Assembly (NCBI GenBank): GCA_964019135.1
Contig: OZ025265.1
Span: forward strand, 27,379,143 to 27,443,142
Direction of reading: 5' to 3'
Length of the DNA: 64,000 nt
Source: Arenicola marina
Lineage: Eukaryota > Annelida > Polychaeta > Arenicolidae
A program made the position numbers and the translations under genes. The notes under the pieces were generated by a model that saw only the letters and a program-made list of their open reading frames with translations, ran no database searches and was not told the DNA's origin. This document shows, one piece after another, positions 12,601 to 22,095 of the stretch (its first letter is position 1; the number at the start of each line of letters is the position of its first letter).

Positions 12601-12879
12601 AGAACAAGTCATTACCGCGTGATCTATATCCGTAGCGGATGAAATGATACGCATATCGGCGCAAATATTGGCACTAAAAATCTTCCTAATGATTATCTGG
12701 TTTCCTAATATTTATGCGGATTTGCAACTTTTTCTTTTGTCCCAGCCAACGCGGCGCCCCACAAACGCCTGCGCGGCGGAGTAGAACTCGTCACGGAAAT
12801 ACCGAAAAGCGCAAGCGGAAAGATCCTGCGACGTGTGCTGAGACAAAGGGTTAAAGACTCCCTGATCGCCAAGCTGTGA
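6194..12879 (+). CDS. Gene A: 4-coumarate:CoA ligase-like acyl-CoA synthetase, 11 exons, intact
   Basis: Coding exons are 6194-6292, 6824-7031, 8172-8281, 8657-8868, 9330-9519, 9780-9951, 10280-10380, 10543-10687, 11103-11185, 12182-12347 and 12746-12879. The sum is 1620 nt, i.e. 539 residues plus stop, the usual size of 4CL-like enzymes, and all splice phases agree. ANL-family motifs in order: P-loop [16 protein letters not shown] (184-199), FFHIYG (234-239), LNSGAAPLG (304-312), GYGLTE (331-336), GELWIRGP (380-387), GWLHSGD (408-414), [14 protein letters not shown] (427-440), and the catalytic-lysine region [11 protein letters not shown] (Lys521). Such enzymes join a carboxylic acid to CoA through an acyl-AMP. 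The substrate cannot be told from sequence. The C-terminus AKL fits a PTS1, so a peroxisomal location is likely. The ATG is chosen because it opens an MKSP N-terminus conserved in copies B, D and E. Odd points: a GC donor after exon 9, and a 43-bp minisatellite at the exon 8 donor. Confidence 0.9.
6600..6690 (-). mobile_element. tRNA-derived SINE-like fragment in intron 1
   Basis: On the minus strand the stretch carries an A-box-like TTAGCAGGTGGA and a B-box-like GGGTTCGCGCCC spaced as in a tRNA gene, followed by AATAAATACGCG. It does not fold into a clean tRNA by eye. A diverged copy lies at about 55740-55805 with TAGCTCGGTGA and GGTTCGCGCCC. I read both as tRNA-derived SINE heads rather than working tRNAs. 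Confidence 0.5.
7103..7160. mobile_element. G-rich element end (CAGTGGCGGATCCAGG) in intron 2
   Basis: CAGTGGCGGATCCAGG is followed by a G run of about 35 bases, then sequence shared with pseudogene E (from about 55848). It belongs to the same family of ends as the elements near 2363, 4662 and 60420. Confidence 0.4.
10010..10140 (+). mobile_element. SINE-like dispersed repeat in intron 6 of gene A
   Basis: The stretch with CATGGCTCCACTCTCCCTGC and GTGGTTAAAGCGTCC ends in AATAAACAACCAACC. Related sequence appears at 45335-45420 (GGCTCCTCTCTGCC, GGGTTAAAGCGTCC, AAACAAACC) and in the matching intron of copy C (about 25990-26140). The A-rich tail suggests a retroposon. Confidence 0.45.
10688..10860 (+). 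repeat. 43-bp minisatellite at the exon 8 donor of gene A (about 4 units)
   Basis: Immediately after the exon 8 end, CACTCAG|GTCTGTACAG, come about four further units of the same 43-bp repeat in the gene's own sense. Unit 2 reads CACTCCAGTCTG and has lost the GT. Unit 3 reads CACTCAGGGTTG. Unit 4 is CACTCAGGTCTG (donor-like GT at 10816). Several competing copies of the 5' splice site therefore lie in intron 8. Confidence 0.9.
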
Positions 12880-12896
12880 GGACCGTCGATCAGAAT

Positions 12897-13225
12897 CTGC
12901 GACCTCCACTGATGAACAGGGTTAAAATATCGTGACCTTCAAGCCCTGAGTGCCGACAATGAGATACTGCGACTTCTCCTGGGCCAGAGGGTTAAAACGA
13001 CCATGATGTTCAAGAAGTCAGTATCGCCGGCAAGAGTGCAAAATGTTCCATATACTGCGACTACCATCGACATCTCGCCACGGCGTCTACTGATCCAAAA
13101 GGTTAAAGCAACCCTGACATTCTTGCAGGCAGTGTGACTGTCACTGGCAAGAGACTGAGGCGCCTACTGAGACAAAGGTTTAAAGATATCATGACGCCTT
13201 GACAGCTGGTGTGGCTGGCAGGAGA
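12897..13225 (+). repeat. Decaying tandem copies of the last ~70 bp of gene A coding sequence
   Basis: Units start at CTGCGAC-like words at 12826 (inside exon 11), 12897, 12967 and 13055, and at a weaker CGCCTACTGAGACAAAGG near 13158. Each repeats the order CTGCGAC, CTGAxxxAAAGGGTTAAA, a CTGA or ATGA word, and a TCAAGC- or CCAAGC-like word that in exon 11 encodes Ala-Lys-Leu-stop. Spacing is 71, 70, 88 and about 103 bp. The copies lie after the stop codon and are out of frame. Confidence 0.75.
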
Positions 13226-14640
13226 GTGCGGCGCGAACGGTTGAAATATTGTCACATCGGAACTGATATATGATTCAACCGTGAAACCATTGCATAATAA
13301 CCAAAACGTATCGTAACTTTAGAAAACATTGACCTTTTAAGTATATGCAGTTTGCAGTTTGGCTACAGAATTCAACTTGGCAAGGCTTTTATTAATAAAA
13401 AACACACACAACCAGAAACACATGAGTTATGTTGGCATAGATGTATAACCTGCAAACGGGGAAAAGAGTGATTGCGATGACGATGTGCCAGACAGGCATA
13501 TTTTGATAAATCGACATTCGACATTGACCCCCAAATTTCGACATTGGGGATCTGTAAAAAGCGACATCGACATAGATTCTGGAAAAAAAGCGACACGGCA
13601 GACCTATTATGGTAAATGCATGTGTGGGAATGAGGGACCCCGACAAAGAGAAGAGAAACGGGAAAACAATCTCCCCACATAAACGAGCTGCAAAAGCTGT
13701 CTGTATTCCAAATACTCTTCCAATTCCGCAATTAACAAGTAACATTTATATGAACAGCGTCGTATAACACAGCTACAGTGATCCTTATATTTATATTATC
13801 GCGACTATAAATAGTTTATATTCTCTTTATATTCTCGGCTCCCACAAATCGTCAATACAATATCTTACATTTTTGTTTGAGGGCGTGATATCTTTTGTTG
13901 TCTCTCCAAAACAGCTTTAAACGGGTTAAATGGTTTAAACGTATTTATTTAACGAGGGTGCTCGGAATAGTATACGCTAGAAACATGGGGCTTCCTATAT
14001 AAATGAAAAGCAACTGGTTGGCATCTGTCCGTCTGCGAAATACGCTGGGCTAAGACGTGGGAAGGACGGGGGAAGGCTTGCGATGTTCCGACAATTCACT
14101 AAATCGCGAATGCATGGTGTTAGGCTTTTTACTGGCCCTTCAACAAGCTGCAGGTGCCTGCTATTTTCATTATGTGCCAGAGGCCACGAGGTGGACAATG
14201 ATACGGCAGGGTTGCTACAAAGCGATTTTGAGACAATGCAATGCCTAACACCCCGCCAACTCGCGCCATCTTTAAAATAACCCTGGAGTTCGCGAAATAC
14301 ACACTGCACGAGAACCATATTTCCTGGCCAAGGACACCTAGTACATATGTCGCAAAGGAATATCTGGTGTGATTGAAACGTCAAACTTTTGTTCCTGCGC
14401 CTTGTGTAAATAAATGTGATGACGCGGAATAGTAGTAGAGTTACATGATATTCATTACATGGTATTGATCCGATGAATCTCTCACGACACATCTATGACT
14501 CCAATGTCGTTAATTGACATGTAAATCCACTTGTTCCAGGGTTTTTTTCATTAATGAAATGCGTTCGCACTTTTATTAAGTATGTACTACAATGATGCAG
14601 GGATGAATTAAGAACCGACATTACATTGTCTCAGAAGATG
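13226..14640. other. Convergent intergenic region between genes A and B
   Basis: I see no conserved coding sequence here. AATAAA at 13394-13399 (+) is about 515 bp after the gene A stop. TTTATT at 14572-14577 (AATAAA on the minus strand) is about 230 bp after the gene B stop. Both are candidate poly(A) signals. The stretch is almost identical to about 29139-30480 between copies C and D. Open frames of up to 165 codons here recur only because of that duplication and show no recognisable domain. Confidence 0.5.
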
Positions 14641-14725
14641 TTGCAGAATCTGGTCGACGGTCCTCACAGCTTGGCGATCAGGGAGTCTTAACCCTATGTC
14701 TAAGCACACGCCGCAGTATTTTACT
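14640..14725 (-). repeat. Second copy of the gene B terminal-exon tail
   Basis: On the minus strand, downstream of the gene B stop, the words GTGTGCTTAGACATAGGG, GACTCCCTGATCGCCAAG and CTGTGAGGACC repeat the end of exon 11, with a 1-base deletion in the GGGTTAAAGAC block. This copy still reads Ala-Lys-Leu-stop where the gene B exon itself reads Ala-Lys-Pro-stop. Confidence 0.75.
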
Positions 14726-14803
14726 GTCGGCACCCACTGCCAGAGCGTCACAATATGTTAACCCTGTTCCTCAGTGGCGGTCGCAGACTATGGTAGACGA
14801 CCC

Positions 14804-17800
14804 TCACGGCTTGGCGATCAGGGAGTCTTTAACCCTGTGTCTAAGCACACGTCGCAGGATCTTTCCGCTTGCGCTTTTCGGTATTTCCGTGACGAGTTCC
14901 ACCCCGCCGCGTAGGCGTTTGTGGGGCGCCGCGTTGGCTGGTGGATAAAGAAAAGGAAATTACAGTTAATACGTGCAAAACAGCTTATGAAACGAGGTGA
15001 CGATTTGTCTGATTTACTTTAGCGTATAAGGTAATTTATTATGACAAACCCACCCCAACTTTTTCTGCCAACCCGTTGCCTGCGATTCACGCGATCGAAT
15101 AATGCAGAAACCATAATGTTTATTAAGACATTTATTCTCTATCGATGGTCATACTTACTTACCAGGTGATATATTTATCACGAATACCGCTTTTTTCTCC
15201 TGTGATAGAAATTTGCTATCACAATGCTGTATAATGCCTATTTAACGACGTGTAATGATCATGAGTGTAACAGTGTGATTTGGTAACCTTATTGTAATCA
15301 GTGAAACATAAGCGATACATAGCTTGAGAATGCAAGCTGTGACCATGTTTTCTGTTTGTTGTGTACACACACCTACAGAACGCACCTGCCACGAATTCCG
15401 CTATTTCTCTCTCCGATACTTTCTGTCCGTCCTTGAGGACGACGAAGGCCCGAGGGAGCTCCCCCGCCATCTCGTCATGCACTCCAATCACCGCCACGTC
15501 CCTCACCCCCGGATGGGTCAGCAGTAGGCTCTCAACCTCAGCCGGGGGCACCTGTCAAAGTCACACCTTGTCACTAGGTAAATATATTAGCAGCATCCTC
15601 TTCAAAATCCGATGACCAGTTTATTTGTGGATGCTTCGAGTTTTTCTGGTTGTGTTTTGCTTGCAATCCAAATTATTACCTTTCCTTTTTTGGAATAATT
15701 TTGCCCTGAATACAAGTTATCTATAAATGTAATAGACATGATGCATATTGCGACCTTTCTGGAAACTGCTTCCCCAAAGCCCCATTTCAATAGGGACGTT
15801 ATCACTTACCTGGAAGCCTTTGTACTTAATCAGTTCCTTCAGTCTGTCCACGACATAGAAATATCCGTCGTCGTCATAATGTCCGATGTCGCCTGCAATG
15901 TAGACACTTCACATTGAAGGAACACCAATAAGGGCGGTTTACATAATATTCAGCGTGTAATGTGTCATTAACCTAGCGTTGCTATGGGTTGAACTAGCAG
16001 CATTGATCTTTACTCACAGGCAAGAAATAGAAAGGGTGCAAACGAGATTTTGCAAATATGTACTCGGAGTGTCGTCGAAAACGTCTAATGTAGCAACGAT
16101 CGGCGAATGTGGTCGGCTGTCCATGAACGTTTATTATATGATAAAATGTATCAAGCACTGGCTACGAATTGTGTTAGATTATGATAGATCGAGATATCCG
16201 AAGAGTTGCTACAATATGTTGTCCAATTTAGACCAGGCAGGCAGAACCACATGGGTAACGCATGTGAAGAATTTATTATTTTGCAATGGATTTGGTGTGG
16301 TGTGGCTTAGCCAAAGTGTGGGAGATACGAACAGTTTTATATCTGAATTGAAAGCCAGACTGTCTGATATTGCAAAGCAAATTTGGATAGAAGAGTCTCA
16401 AGCTTTAACAAAGTTAGATACTTATTGTGAAATTAAATCATTATTAGAACCAGAAATGTATTTACATAAAATTAACCACAGGCGACACAGGATAGCCCTT
16501 GCCAGGCTGCGTTGTAGTAATCATAGACTTGCTGTCGAGAGAGAGAGGGATCAGAAGGAACGAAGCCAAAGATTTTGTTTATACTGTAAGAGTAAGGGAA
16601 TCGATATATTGGAAGATGAATACCACTTTGTGATGATATGCGGGTTATATGAAGAACTCCGCATAAAATATTTACCTAGCTTTAGCTTTCCAAACAAAGT
16701 AAAATTTATTACACTTATGCGCTCCAAGAATACTGTATTCCTGAATAACCTAGGTGCATTCTGCTACCATGCAACAAAATTACACTGTTTAAAATCTTAA
16801 GTAGCGTGCAACTTATTATGTAAATGTTTGTATATGTTCCATGGGCTCGTGGCCTGAAAGTGCAATAAAGACACACAATACATTGATCTCGTACGTGGTA
16901 TTTACCCTTTAAAATGTATAACGAATTTAGCCGATAATGATCTTAGAAACCCTCATTGTTGTACATACTGAACAGTCACCCCTCACTGTCCACGGTGGGG
17001 GTACAGGCCTAAGTGCTGTCACCCCTCACTGTCCACGGTGGGGGTACAAAACTGAGTGCAGTCACCCCTCCCTGTCCACGTTGGCTGTACAGACCTGAGT
17101 GCAGCCACCCCTCCCTGTCCACGGTGGCTGTACAGACCTGAGTGCAGCCACCCCTCCCTGTCCATGGTGGCTGTACAGACCTAAGTGCACGGTGGGGATA
17201 CAAACCTGAGTGCAGCCACCCCTAACTGTCCACGGTGGGGATGCAGACCTGAGTGCACGGTGGGGATACAAACCTGAGTGCAGCCACCCCTAACTGTCCA
17301 CGGTGGGGATGCAGACCTGAGTGCAGCCACCCCTCCCTGTCCACAGTGGCTGTACAGACTTGAGTGTAGCCACCCCTCCCTGTCCACGATGGTCGATGTG
17401 GCGTCCGGTCGCTTGTAGTAGCCTTTCATCACCTGAGGACCTCGGATCCAGAGCTCTCCATCCTGGTTTGGACCCAGATCCCGACCGCTATCTGGGTCTA
17501 CTATCTGGATAACGGATTATTTTCTGATACAAAACTCCCTGTCACATATATTTGATGATTTTAATCAATTCATTCTTCATTTCTGTTAATAAAATACCTC
17601 AACATCATTCGTGATTTCAATTTTCTCATTCCAGCGAAATGATTAAATGTGTCACCTTTATTTCGGTGTTTGGAACTATTAATCCCGAAGAGCCGTATTT
17701 CGCTGTGTAACAGGGACTACACAGGGCGGCGGGACTAGTCTCCGTCATTCCGTAATCTGAAAACAACATTTGCAACATTTTTTGAGATCAGCCTGGAATG

Positions 17801-20800
17801 GAGGATAATCCCCCAAAGTCTTGACGTGCTTGCCTAGTTTCCTTCGTCTTTTCCAAAGCTGAAGCCGCGATTGGCTGGATATCAGGTAGGAATCAGACGA
17901 TCTTGGACATCTTGCCCCAAATCCAGTTCATTCTAGTGTGATTTTCATGTAGATATCATGTAATCATGTATTTAGGGATTACGCGATCTTTGATAATAAA
18001 GGTGGGGCCTGAGGTCTACTGCACAACTTAATTGGATCATGGTCAGATATAGAGGGCAAAGAACCGTCATCCCGGGCCTTTTATCGCTCACCTTGTCTGA
18101 CGTCACGCAGTCCCAGACGTTCCCGGATGTTGCGAATAGTGTCGCCCCCTAGCGGGGCCGCGCCGCTGTTGAAGGTCTCGACGCTGCTTAAGTCGTACAG
18201 CGCCACCTGGGGGTCCTTGGCCAACATCAGGGCGATAGGCGGGACGATGAAGAGCCACGTGACCTGTATGTTGTATCTTGGAATTAACGATATTAGTCCA
18301 ATAAAATTTCATTTCTCCTCAATGTGCGTCGATACATGTACTGATACGTTGGCAGATATTTTATTGCGTGGCATTTAATAAAATGCATTCCATTCTATGT
18401 TCCCCTACCTTGTGATCTTGGATGGCTTTCAGAAAGGTCCTAAGCTCAAAACGAGGCAGGAGGAGGACGGCATCTCCAATATAAAGGGCGCTAAGTGTGA
18501 TGGTGACCAGACCGTAGATGTGGAAGAGCGGTAACACTCCCATGACGACTCCCTGAGCTCCGCGCCTGCGCACCGGGGTCTTCAAGACAGCTGTCTCCCT
18601 GATGCGGTGATTGGGATGCAAGAGCTATAAAATGTCCGAATCAATTGTCCCTCTACAATAGGCCAATCGCGTTTCACATCATCCACTAAATACGTTTGCC
18701 ACAATGCACATGCCACGTGAAAAAATCTAAAAAACCGACGCATCGATGAAACTGCCATCAATGCATATGCAATGTGAATTATATCTAATATTCTACGATG
18801 TATACTGGTAGTGTATTAGACTGTATCAGCATAGGGCATTATACTCAGTGTGCAAGTGTTAACGATTGAGGTTGCGGTCATCATTGAAATCGAAAAAATT
18901 CGATGCGATGTGTAAAGTCTCCGCTATCCTAATATCCACTTGAGATAAAGTCATCTAATTTGGTAACAATCTCATTGCTTCCCACGGGTTCACAATGCAC
19001 ACAGTGTAATGAGAATGTGAGCAGAAGTGGCGAATTTGCAGTGATTCGTAGCAAAGATTAGTAATTAAAATTAAAGTGAATATGCAAAACGCGGGAATGG
19101 ACACATAATTACAGAATGGTCACCTGAGCTGAAAGATGCAGGCGACCAGATTGGTGTGAGTCAACATAACTCCTTTGGCTTTCCCGGTAGTTCCCGAAGA
19201 ATACGGTAACACAGCCAGGTCCTCTCCGGGGTCAATGGGTGCGGGGATGACCTCAGTGACGTCATCACCATTGCTGCGCGTGCATAGCTTCCTGAAGGGC
19301 ATGCAGCCCGCGGCGTCTCCGAAAACAAAGACCTCCTGAGAAAAGCGGATTAGAGTAACCACCAAATCAAAAGCTTTTTGCTCTTGCTAACAGCCCATTT
19401 CCATTTAATACCAGGGTTATTCCCGGAATTGATGCAAATTATGGGTGTTGGAATGAAAACTGGATTATGAATATTATGTACCTGATGCTGTAACGACCTT
19501 GTAAATCCGACTATTTCATTCTCTTTCAAGATCGGCATATATCCTACTGTTCGTACCTCCACCCCACCACACATCTGGCTGGCTGCCGTCACCTTGGTAA
19601 CCACATTATCGGCTGCCGTGAAGGCAAACTTGGGTTTACAATCCGACATCTGAGAGAGAATCTCATCTGTGCTTTGGAAAGAAAAAAAATTTTATGATGA
19701 TAATAATTCTCAAGTTAGGTGCATGGCAAGGCATGTGTTAACTTGTTTATCTGTAATTTACATGTCCTGCAAATTAATCATTAGGCCCAGTTCGCAACTA
19801 AATAGTCTATGTGCCTCACGTTAAATTTAACAATCGGAATAATCCTTCATACGTGAACATTGAACATGTATCTAATCGAATTCGAATACCTTTTGCATTT
19901 ACTGTGCCACAATATTTCCTTACCGGCATCGGAACTATTCAACTATCGGACACCGACAATGGAATCTTCACCTTAAACAAGCCTCTAAAACCGTTCGTGA
20001 TCCCAGACCCCGTTGAGCTCTGTCAACCGTAAAGTTGGCAGTTATGTGAGGCCGAAGTCATGTAAGGAACGCGCTCTCTCTGCTGGCAGTGTCTTTGGTT
20101 TAGCCATTCGCTAAATTTTTAGGCGCCTTTTGTGCAGTGGCGACCCAGTTGCAGCCTATTTTGGTGCCGCAAAACACATTTTGTGGTCCCAGACTTGCTC
20201 GGAAGCTTCATGTTATTGCGTGGTGAGCTGTTAAATCTGTATATTAATCTTTGTTTTGTCACATGGCCTCACTCGCTGCCACGTGACAGGGAGCTCATTT
20301 CTCATTAGTAATGACGTGGGGGCTTGATTCCTAAGTTCAAACATGCTAGAACTCTTTCATTTAAAAAACAAAAATTCCCGTACACGTTAGTTGCGACGAA
20401 AACAAAGTTTTGGACACACGATTTCAAAATTTTTGTAGATTTTTTTCTGAGCTTTACCATCACCCCATCCTTTAAGTATGTCTCAAACTCTTCGCTCTGT
20501 AGTTTACCGACGGTGTAAGCCGGGTTGCATGTCGACATGATGCCTCCCAGATGTATGACTGCCAACAGAGCCACAGGAAACTCGAGGCAGTTCTGTGTAC
20601 AGATGAAGACGAAGTCGCCCTTCCGGAGCCCCCTCTGGCGGAGATTATGTGCAACCTGCATGATGTCACGGTGAAGGTCACGGAAGGTCATCCGTCGTCC
20701 TGATATGCCATCAATCTGAAATCAGCAGAAAAATTGGCTTTCGGCATCAGTTTTGTCAAAGTAATGTATATATGGTGGAAAATGTGGGTAGGCCTATCGT

Positions 20801-22095
20801 TAAAGGAGTAATTCAGCTATGTTTACGCATGCCTTACAACAGTAATTTATTTGAACATTAAACTGAGTAATCACAGCCAATCATAATCGAGCATCATGGA
20901 AGGACACTTCGTCACGCGCTTCGACCTTGTCCTCTCTATTTGTCAGCATTATACAAAAAAATATGGCTGGCAGAGGCACAGCCTTCCTGTTTCGACATTT
21001 GCCGATACAAGCAGATACATATGTATCTTATCGGCCAACGTTCTACAATCATGGTTAAACCGGATCGATGACTTTAACCGTTGTTAAAAGATGCCTCCAT
21101 AAACATAAACAGGCTGAACTGCGGATTAACAGGTCATGGGTTTGCACTTTGAATATAAACAATTTCAATGTAACCAGGGAATAGTGTATCACCAGGAATG
21201 GTGTATTCTCCACGGAATGCAGACCGGCTCTATAGTAAAACACACTCTGCCAGCAGATTTGAAAAAATATGGCCATTCCGTTATCGTACGCTCACAATAG
21301 CAGGGTTAAACGGAAAAATAGTTCAAAATAACACGGGGGTCAAAGTTCAAAGCGTTTCACCTCGAGCGAACATGAAAACATGCTTCTAATTCATCAAAGT
21401 CTAATCAATTTGTACGATACCGTACCAAAAGCATTACAAATACTAAATAGTGGTGTATTTGATGCCAAAATGCTAATATACATGTATCTTTGATTCGATT
21501 CGATTACATTCGTTTAAATTTGTGCGTATGAAAAATAATTCTTGTAGTTAAATTTGACTTGGGCAGAGGGACTATAACTTGAGCGGAACGCCATCTGCCG
21601 GGAGATCGATCCCCACCTGGACACGTTCGATTTTGTTGCAGGTTGCTGAATCGAGTAGATGCACACTACTAATCCCCCAGAGGGCCTTTTTCGACACAGT
21701 GACACGACCATTTTTTAAATCGACCGCGCGACATGGACCTCTTCTTAGCATCGACATGCGACATGGACCTCTTCTTAACATCGACATGCGACATGGACCT
21801 CTTCTTAACATCGACATGCGACATGGACCTCTTCTTAGCGTCGACATGCAATATGGACCTCTTGTTAGCATCGACATACGACATGGACCTCTTAAAATTG
21901 ACATGCAACATGGCTATTCCCCCACTGGGGCTCTTCTACTTTGCCGTGTAGCCAGGTTGACTGATACGCTCGGGTACCGTTTGTATTTCAACTGACCAGT
22001 GCCACTCGGTTTCCGTACTCCCTCAGTTTGGGCAGTAACACCTGAGTGACCGACAGGCTGGTGGGGGAGGCGACATCAGGCAGAAGGCTCTTCAT
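14804..22095 (-). CDS. Gene B: 4-coumarate:CoA ligase-like acyl-CoA synthetase, 11 exons, open but altered
   Basis: Minus-strand exons in coding order: 22095-21997, 20715-20508, 19666-19557, 19335-19124, 18598-18409, 18263-18092, 17756-17656, 17504-17360, 15892-15810, 15551-15386 and 14937-14804. Lengths equal those of gene A exon by exon, giving 539 residues with no stop. The P-loop [35 protein letters not shown] and [11 protein letters not shown] are kept. Differences from gene A: DYGMTE instead of GYGLTE; the last base of exon 8 is A, so the Gly before the ATP-ribose-binding Asp becomes Ser (HSSD) if spliced normally; and the C-terminus is AKP, losing the PTS1-like AKL. The exon 9 donor is GTAAGT. 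The start matches MKSLLPDV in copy D. Intron 8 carries a LINE insertion and the 43-bp array; intron 1 carries a 30-bp array. It may be a working paralogue with another location, or an early pseudogene. Confidence 0.8.
16010..16880 (+). mobile_element. 5'-truncated LINE insertion with 9-bp target duplication
   Basis: The insert lies in intron 8 of gene B, opposite to it, flanked by CATTGATCT at 16001-16009 and 16881-16889. The matching place in copy D (31771-31779) has one CATTGATCT and no insert. An open frame runs to the TAA at 16798-16800. It codes for about 263 residues of the C-terminal end of a non-LTR retrotransposon ORF2, with the [20 protein letters not shown] block and a Cys/His-type CLYCKSK...CGLYEEL motif typical of that tail. 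The 3' end is AATAAAGACACACAATA. No reverse transcriptase core is present because of 5' truncation. The intact frame and exact empty site mark a young insertion. Confidence 0.9.
16973..17359 (-). repeat. 43-bp minisatellite at the exon 8 donor of gene B (about 9 units)
   Basis: The array directly follows the exon 8 end at 17360 in gene sense. Several units are altered: a GGGGATGCAGACC or GGGGATACAAACC variant at about 17190-17330, partly shortened, and GGGGGTACAGGCC at the far end. The first donor reads CTCAA|GTCTGT rather than CTCAG|GTCTGT. Confidence 0.9.
21733..21912. repeat. 30-bp minisatellite in gene B intron 1 (6 units)
   Basis: Units start with ATGGACCTCTTCTTA at 21733, 21763, 21793, 21823, 21853 and 21883 and continue with a GCATCGACATGCGAC-like half. 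Since 30 is divisible by 3, each strand reads open, giving spurious frames ([10 protein letters not shown] on +, [10 protein letters not shown] on -). The array lies about 85 bp past the exon 1 donor of gene B. Copy D has 14 units at the same place. Confidence 0.9.

Noticed and set aside
13995..14492. A 165-codon frame and neighbours between genes A and B, conserved between the two duplicated units.
   Set aside because: Conservation only reflects the recent duplication; there is no domain, and copy C-D breaks the frame.
15979..16009. Start of the LINE frame in flanking DNA.
   Set aside because: The first codons lie in gene B intron sequence and the left target repeat; the element begins at 16010.
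20305..20507. Extension of ligase exon 2 in gene B past GTCG into [14 protein letters not shown].
   Set aside because: The phase of exon 3 and the family pattern (NPAYTVDE...) require the donor at GTCG|GTAAAC, as in gene A.
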